Below, in pieces: positions 5,478-6,946 of a DNA stretch of 6,946 bases. This DNA comes from Synergistaceae bacterium (GTDB lineage Bacteria; Synergistota; Synergistia; Synergistales; Aminobacteriaceae). The notes below the pieces were generated by a model. The model saw nothing but the letters and a program-made list of their open reading frames with translations, was not told the origin of the DNA and did no database searches. Within the stretch, counting starts at the first letter, position 1. Each line of letters starts with the position of its first letter. Location: contig JALHFZ010000080.1 of assembly GCA_022837505.1 (NCBI GenBank), positions 1-6,946 on the forward strand, given 5' to 3'. A program made the position numbers and the translations under genes.

Positions 5478-6755
5478 ATGGCCCAGTCCGGAAAGCTGAA
5501 ATTTGACCGATTTGCCGTGGGAGACCGGGGAAAAAGCATATTCCTTCTCCTCTTCGGTCTGCTCCTGATCCTCTTCGGCCTCACCCTGGACACCCTTCCG
5601 GGAATCTACCGGGGGTTGATCAAAATAATCATCGAACCGGACTACCTCATCACCGATTATATGGAGGTGGGGGGAATGGGGGCGTCCTTTATGAACAGCG
5701 GCCTTCTTACACTGGCATTCACGGCCATTCTCATCCGCATGAAGATTCGCCTCAGAGGAATATCCTTCGCAACAATTTTCATAATCGCCGGATTTGCTTT
5801 TTTCGGAAAAAATATTTTCAATGTTTGGTTTCCCGTCGCCGGAGTCTGGCTTTTTTCACTGTACAGGAATGAACCCTTTCTGCAGTACGTCTATATCGCC
5901 TTTTTCGGCACAGCCCTCGCCCCTCTGGTGAGCCAGATTATGTTCGGTTTCAATTTTCCTCCCTCCATGAGGATCGTCTTCGGCGCCTTCATCGGAGTTG
6001 GAGCCGGTTTCATCCTTCCCCCCCTTGCGTCGGCTTTCATGGGCGTCCACCGGGGATTCAACCTCTATAACACGGGTTTTGCCTCTGGAATGGTGGGGAC
6101 CCTTGCCGTCTCCCTCTTCCGGTCCCACGGCTTTATCGATGCCAGCAGGGTGATCTGGTCAAGAGGCAACAATCTTCTCCTCGCTCCTCCCTGCATCTTT
6201 TGCTTTGCCAGTTTCATCGCCGCCGGGTGGTGGCTCAACGGAAAGAGCTTCAAAGGGTATGGAGCCATCTGGAAACATCCGGGCAGACTGGTGGCCGACT
6301 TCGTGGACATCATGGATTTTCCTCCAACTCTGATCAATATGGGGATCAACGGTCTGATAGCACTCGGATACATTCTTCTTATCGGAGGGGATCTCAACGG
6401 GCCGACCCTGGGAGGGATATTCACCATCTCCGGGTTCAGCGCCCTCGGCAAGACGCCCCGGAACATCACCCCCATAATTCTCGGGGTGGTTCTCGCCAGC
6501 TTGACGAAAAATTGGGGGATTACCGATCCTCCCATACAGCTTGCTGCCCTCTTCGGCACAACCCTCGCGCCCATCGCCGGGGCCTTCGGCTGGCAGTACG
6601 GAGTGCTCGCCGGGTACATCCATTCCTCGGTGGTGCTGAACGTGGGGTTTCTCCACGGAGGATTCAACCTCTATAACAACGGCTTCGCTGGCGGAATCGT
6701 GGCAGCCCTGCTCGTGCCGCTTATAGAAATCTTCAGAGAGGGGAGAAGAAAATGA
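5478..6755 (+). CDS. DUF1576-like polytopic membrane protein with duplicated halves, 425 aa
   Basis: This is an integral membrane protein of unknown function. From memory of the family style it belongs to DUF1576. There are roughly 12-14 hydrophobic segments, the first at about 21-37. Two halves are homologous. IAGFAFFGKNIFNVWFPVAG (103-122) aligns with ISGFSALGKTPRNITPIILG (317-336). F143-G-T-A-L-A-P aligns with F359-G-T-T-L-A-P. H191-R-G-F-N-L-Y-N-T-G-F-A-S-G aligns with H393-G-G-F-N-L-Y-N-N-G-F-A-G-G. Conserved Gly, Pro, Lys, Asn and His inside membrane segments and twofold repetition are typical of transporters or channels, so a transport role is inferred. The start has GGAGG (5463-5467) ten bases upstream. 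It lies 58 bp after the MATE gene and overlaps the next gene by four bases. The basic tail EGRRK is probably cytoplasmic. Confidence 0.85.
   Translation: MAQSGKLKFDRFAVGDRGKSIFLLLFGLLLILFGLTLDTLPGIYRGLIKIIIEPDYLITDYMEVGGMGASFMNSGLLTLAFTAILIRMKIRLRGISFATIFIIAGFAFFGKNIFNVWFPVAGVWLFSLYRNEPFLQYVYIAFFGTALAPLVSQIMFGFNFPPSMRIVFGAFIGVGAGFILPPLASAFMGVHRGFNLYNTGFASGMVGTLAVSLFRSHGFIDASRVIWSRGNNLLLAPPCIFCFASFIAAGWWLNGKSFKGYGAIWKHPGRLVADFVDIMDFPPTLINMGINGLIALGYILLIGGDLNGPTLGGIFTISGFSALGKTPRNITPIILGVVLASLTKNWGITDPPIQLAALFGTTLAPIAGAFGWQYGVLAGYIHSSVVLNVGFLHGGFNLYNNGFAGGIVAALLVPLIEIFREGRRK
5658..6122 (+). repeat. First half-repeat of the DUF1576-like protein (residues about 61-215)
   Basis: This region encodes the GF..xGKxxxN, FGTxLAP and HxGFNLYNxGFAxG motifs in the same order as the second copy. 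The encoded offset is 214-216 residues for the first two motifs and 202 for the last, so the copies differ by a small deletion or insertion between them. GGATTCAACCTCTATAACA (6054-6072) is identical at the DNA level to 6660-6678. Confidence 0.75.
6318..6722 (+). repeat. Second half-repeat of the DUF1576-like protein (residues about 281-415)
   Basis: This is the second copy of the internal duplication, with GK at 324-325, FGTTLAP at 359-365 and HGGFNLYNNGFAGG at 393-406. It lacks a counterpart of the extra N-terminal helix of the protein. Most of the DNA has diverged, so the duplication is old. Only the 19-base GFNLYN-coding stretch remains identical. Confidence 0.75.
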
Positions 6756-6946
6756 GGGATGAACGACTCATCGTTTCCCGCCTTGTCACGGAAATGATGA
6801 ATTTCTTTTTTTCCATGGGGGCGAAAAATATCTCCGCTTCCGTGGCAAAACTGGAGGACCGCTACGAGGTGACCCTCGAATCGGACTACGCCGGAACTCC
6901 CACGGGGAAGATCCGCGAGATGACGCGTATGCTCCGCATGCCCCGG
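6752..6946 (+). CDS. Small unidentified protein coupled to the DUF1576-like gene, N-terminal 65 aa only
   Basis: The ATG at 6752 overlaps the TGA (6753-6755) of the previous gene as ATGA, with GGGGAG (6740-6745) six bases upstream, so translational coupling is expected. The frame stays open for 65 codons to the window edge. No signal peptide or full transmembrane segment is seen. Residues 1-20 look like an amphipathic helix (M-R-D-E-R-L-I-V-S-R-L-V-T-E-M-M-N-F-F-F). Next comes G-A-K-N-I-S-A-S-V and then strand-like Y-E-V-T-L-E-S, a helix-strand-strand pattern of a cytosolic alpha/beta protein. I do not recognise the family. Coupling suggests a partner or regulator of the membrane protein. The coding call is strong, the function unknown. 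Confidence 0.75.
   Translation, partial: MRDERLIVSRLVTEMMNFFFSMGAKNISASVAKLEDRYEVTLESDYAGTPTGKIREMTRMLRMPR

Noticed and set aside
4952..5593. Minus-strand open frame of 213 codons across the MATE/DUF1576 junction
   Set aside because: It is antisense to conserved membrane proteins, with highly charged Asp/Glu/Gly-rich composition as expected from complementing hydrophobic helices.
6065..6667. Minus-strand open frames over the second half of the DUF1576-like gene
   Set aside because: The plus-strand frame shows an internal protein-level duplication and conserved motifs, which proves it is the coding one.

Overview
The window is about 60% GC, densely packed bacterial DNA with strong Shine-Dalgarno sites. 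It holds seven protein-coding genes, five complete and two cut by the window edges. I see no RNA genes, CRISPR, insertion sequence or phage signature. A radical-SAM activase of the anaerobic ribonucleotide reductase, a PEP carboxykinase-like enzyme, a MATE transporter and a DUF1576-type membrane protein together suggest a strict anaerobe. A GC-rich Synergistota-like organism would fit, with a spirochaete or clostridial relative as alternatives. That placement is inference from gene content and style, not a search result.

Left part (1-2035): the 5' end of an nrdG-type activase gene runs leftward off the window. It is divergent from a rightward pair: a membrane-anchored protein of unknown function (657-1622) and, 29 bp later, a very small membrane-anchored J-domain protein (1652-2035). 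The 195-bp divergent spacer carries two TATAAT boxes in a shared TTATAATAGA context.

Middle (2036-3997): a 145-bp leader, with a TAGAAT -10-like box and two small hairpins, precedes a 553-aa divergent ATP-type PEP carboxykinase-like protein. It keeps the P-loop, the lysine pair, the histidine and the Asp-Asp metal/nucleotide residues, but it departs from textbook PCK at other motifs. Its 3' end has terminator-like hairpins in series, the last being a strong 14-bp intrinsic terminator. These isolate it from the next unit.

Right part (3998-6946): a fresh TATAAT box precedes a probable operon. It contains a 12-helix MATE-family exporter, a 425-aa polytopic membrane protein with two clearly homologous halves (DUF1576-like, function unknown), and a small protein that overlaps it by the ATGA start/stop arrangement and runs off the right edge. 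The DUF1576-like gene with its coupled partner is the best candidate here for an uncharacterised system: a two-repeat membrane protein that looks like a transporter or channel, with a translationally coupled, apparently soluble partner.
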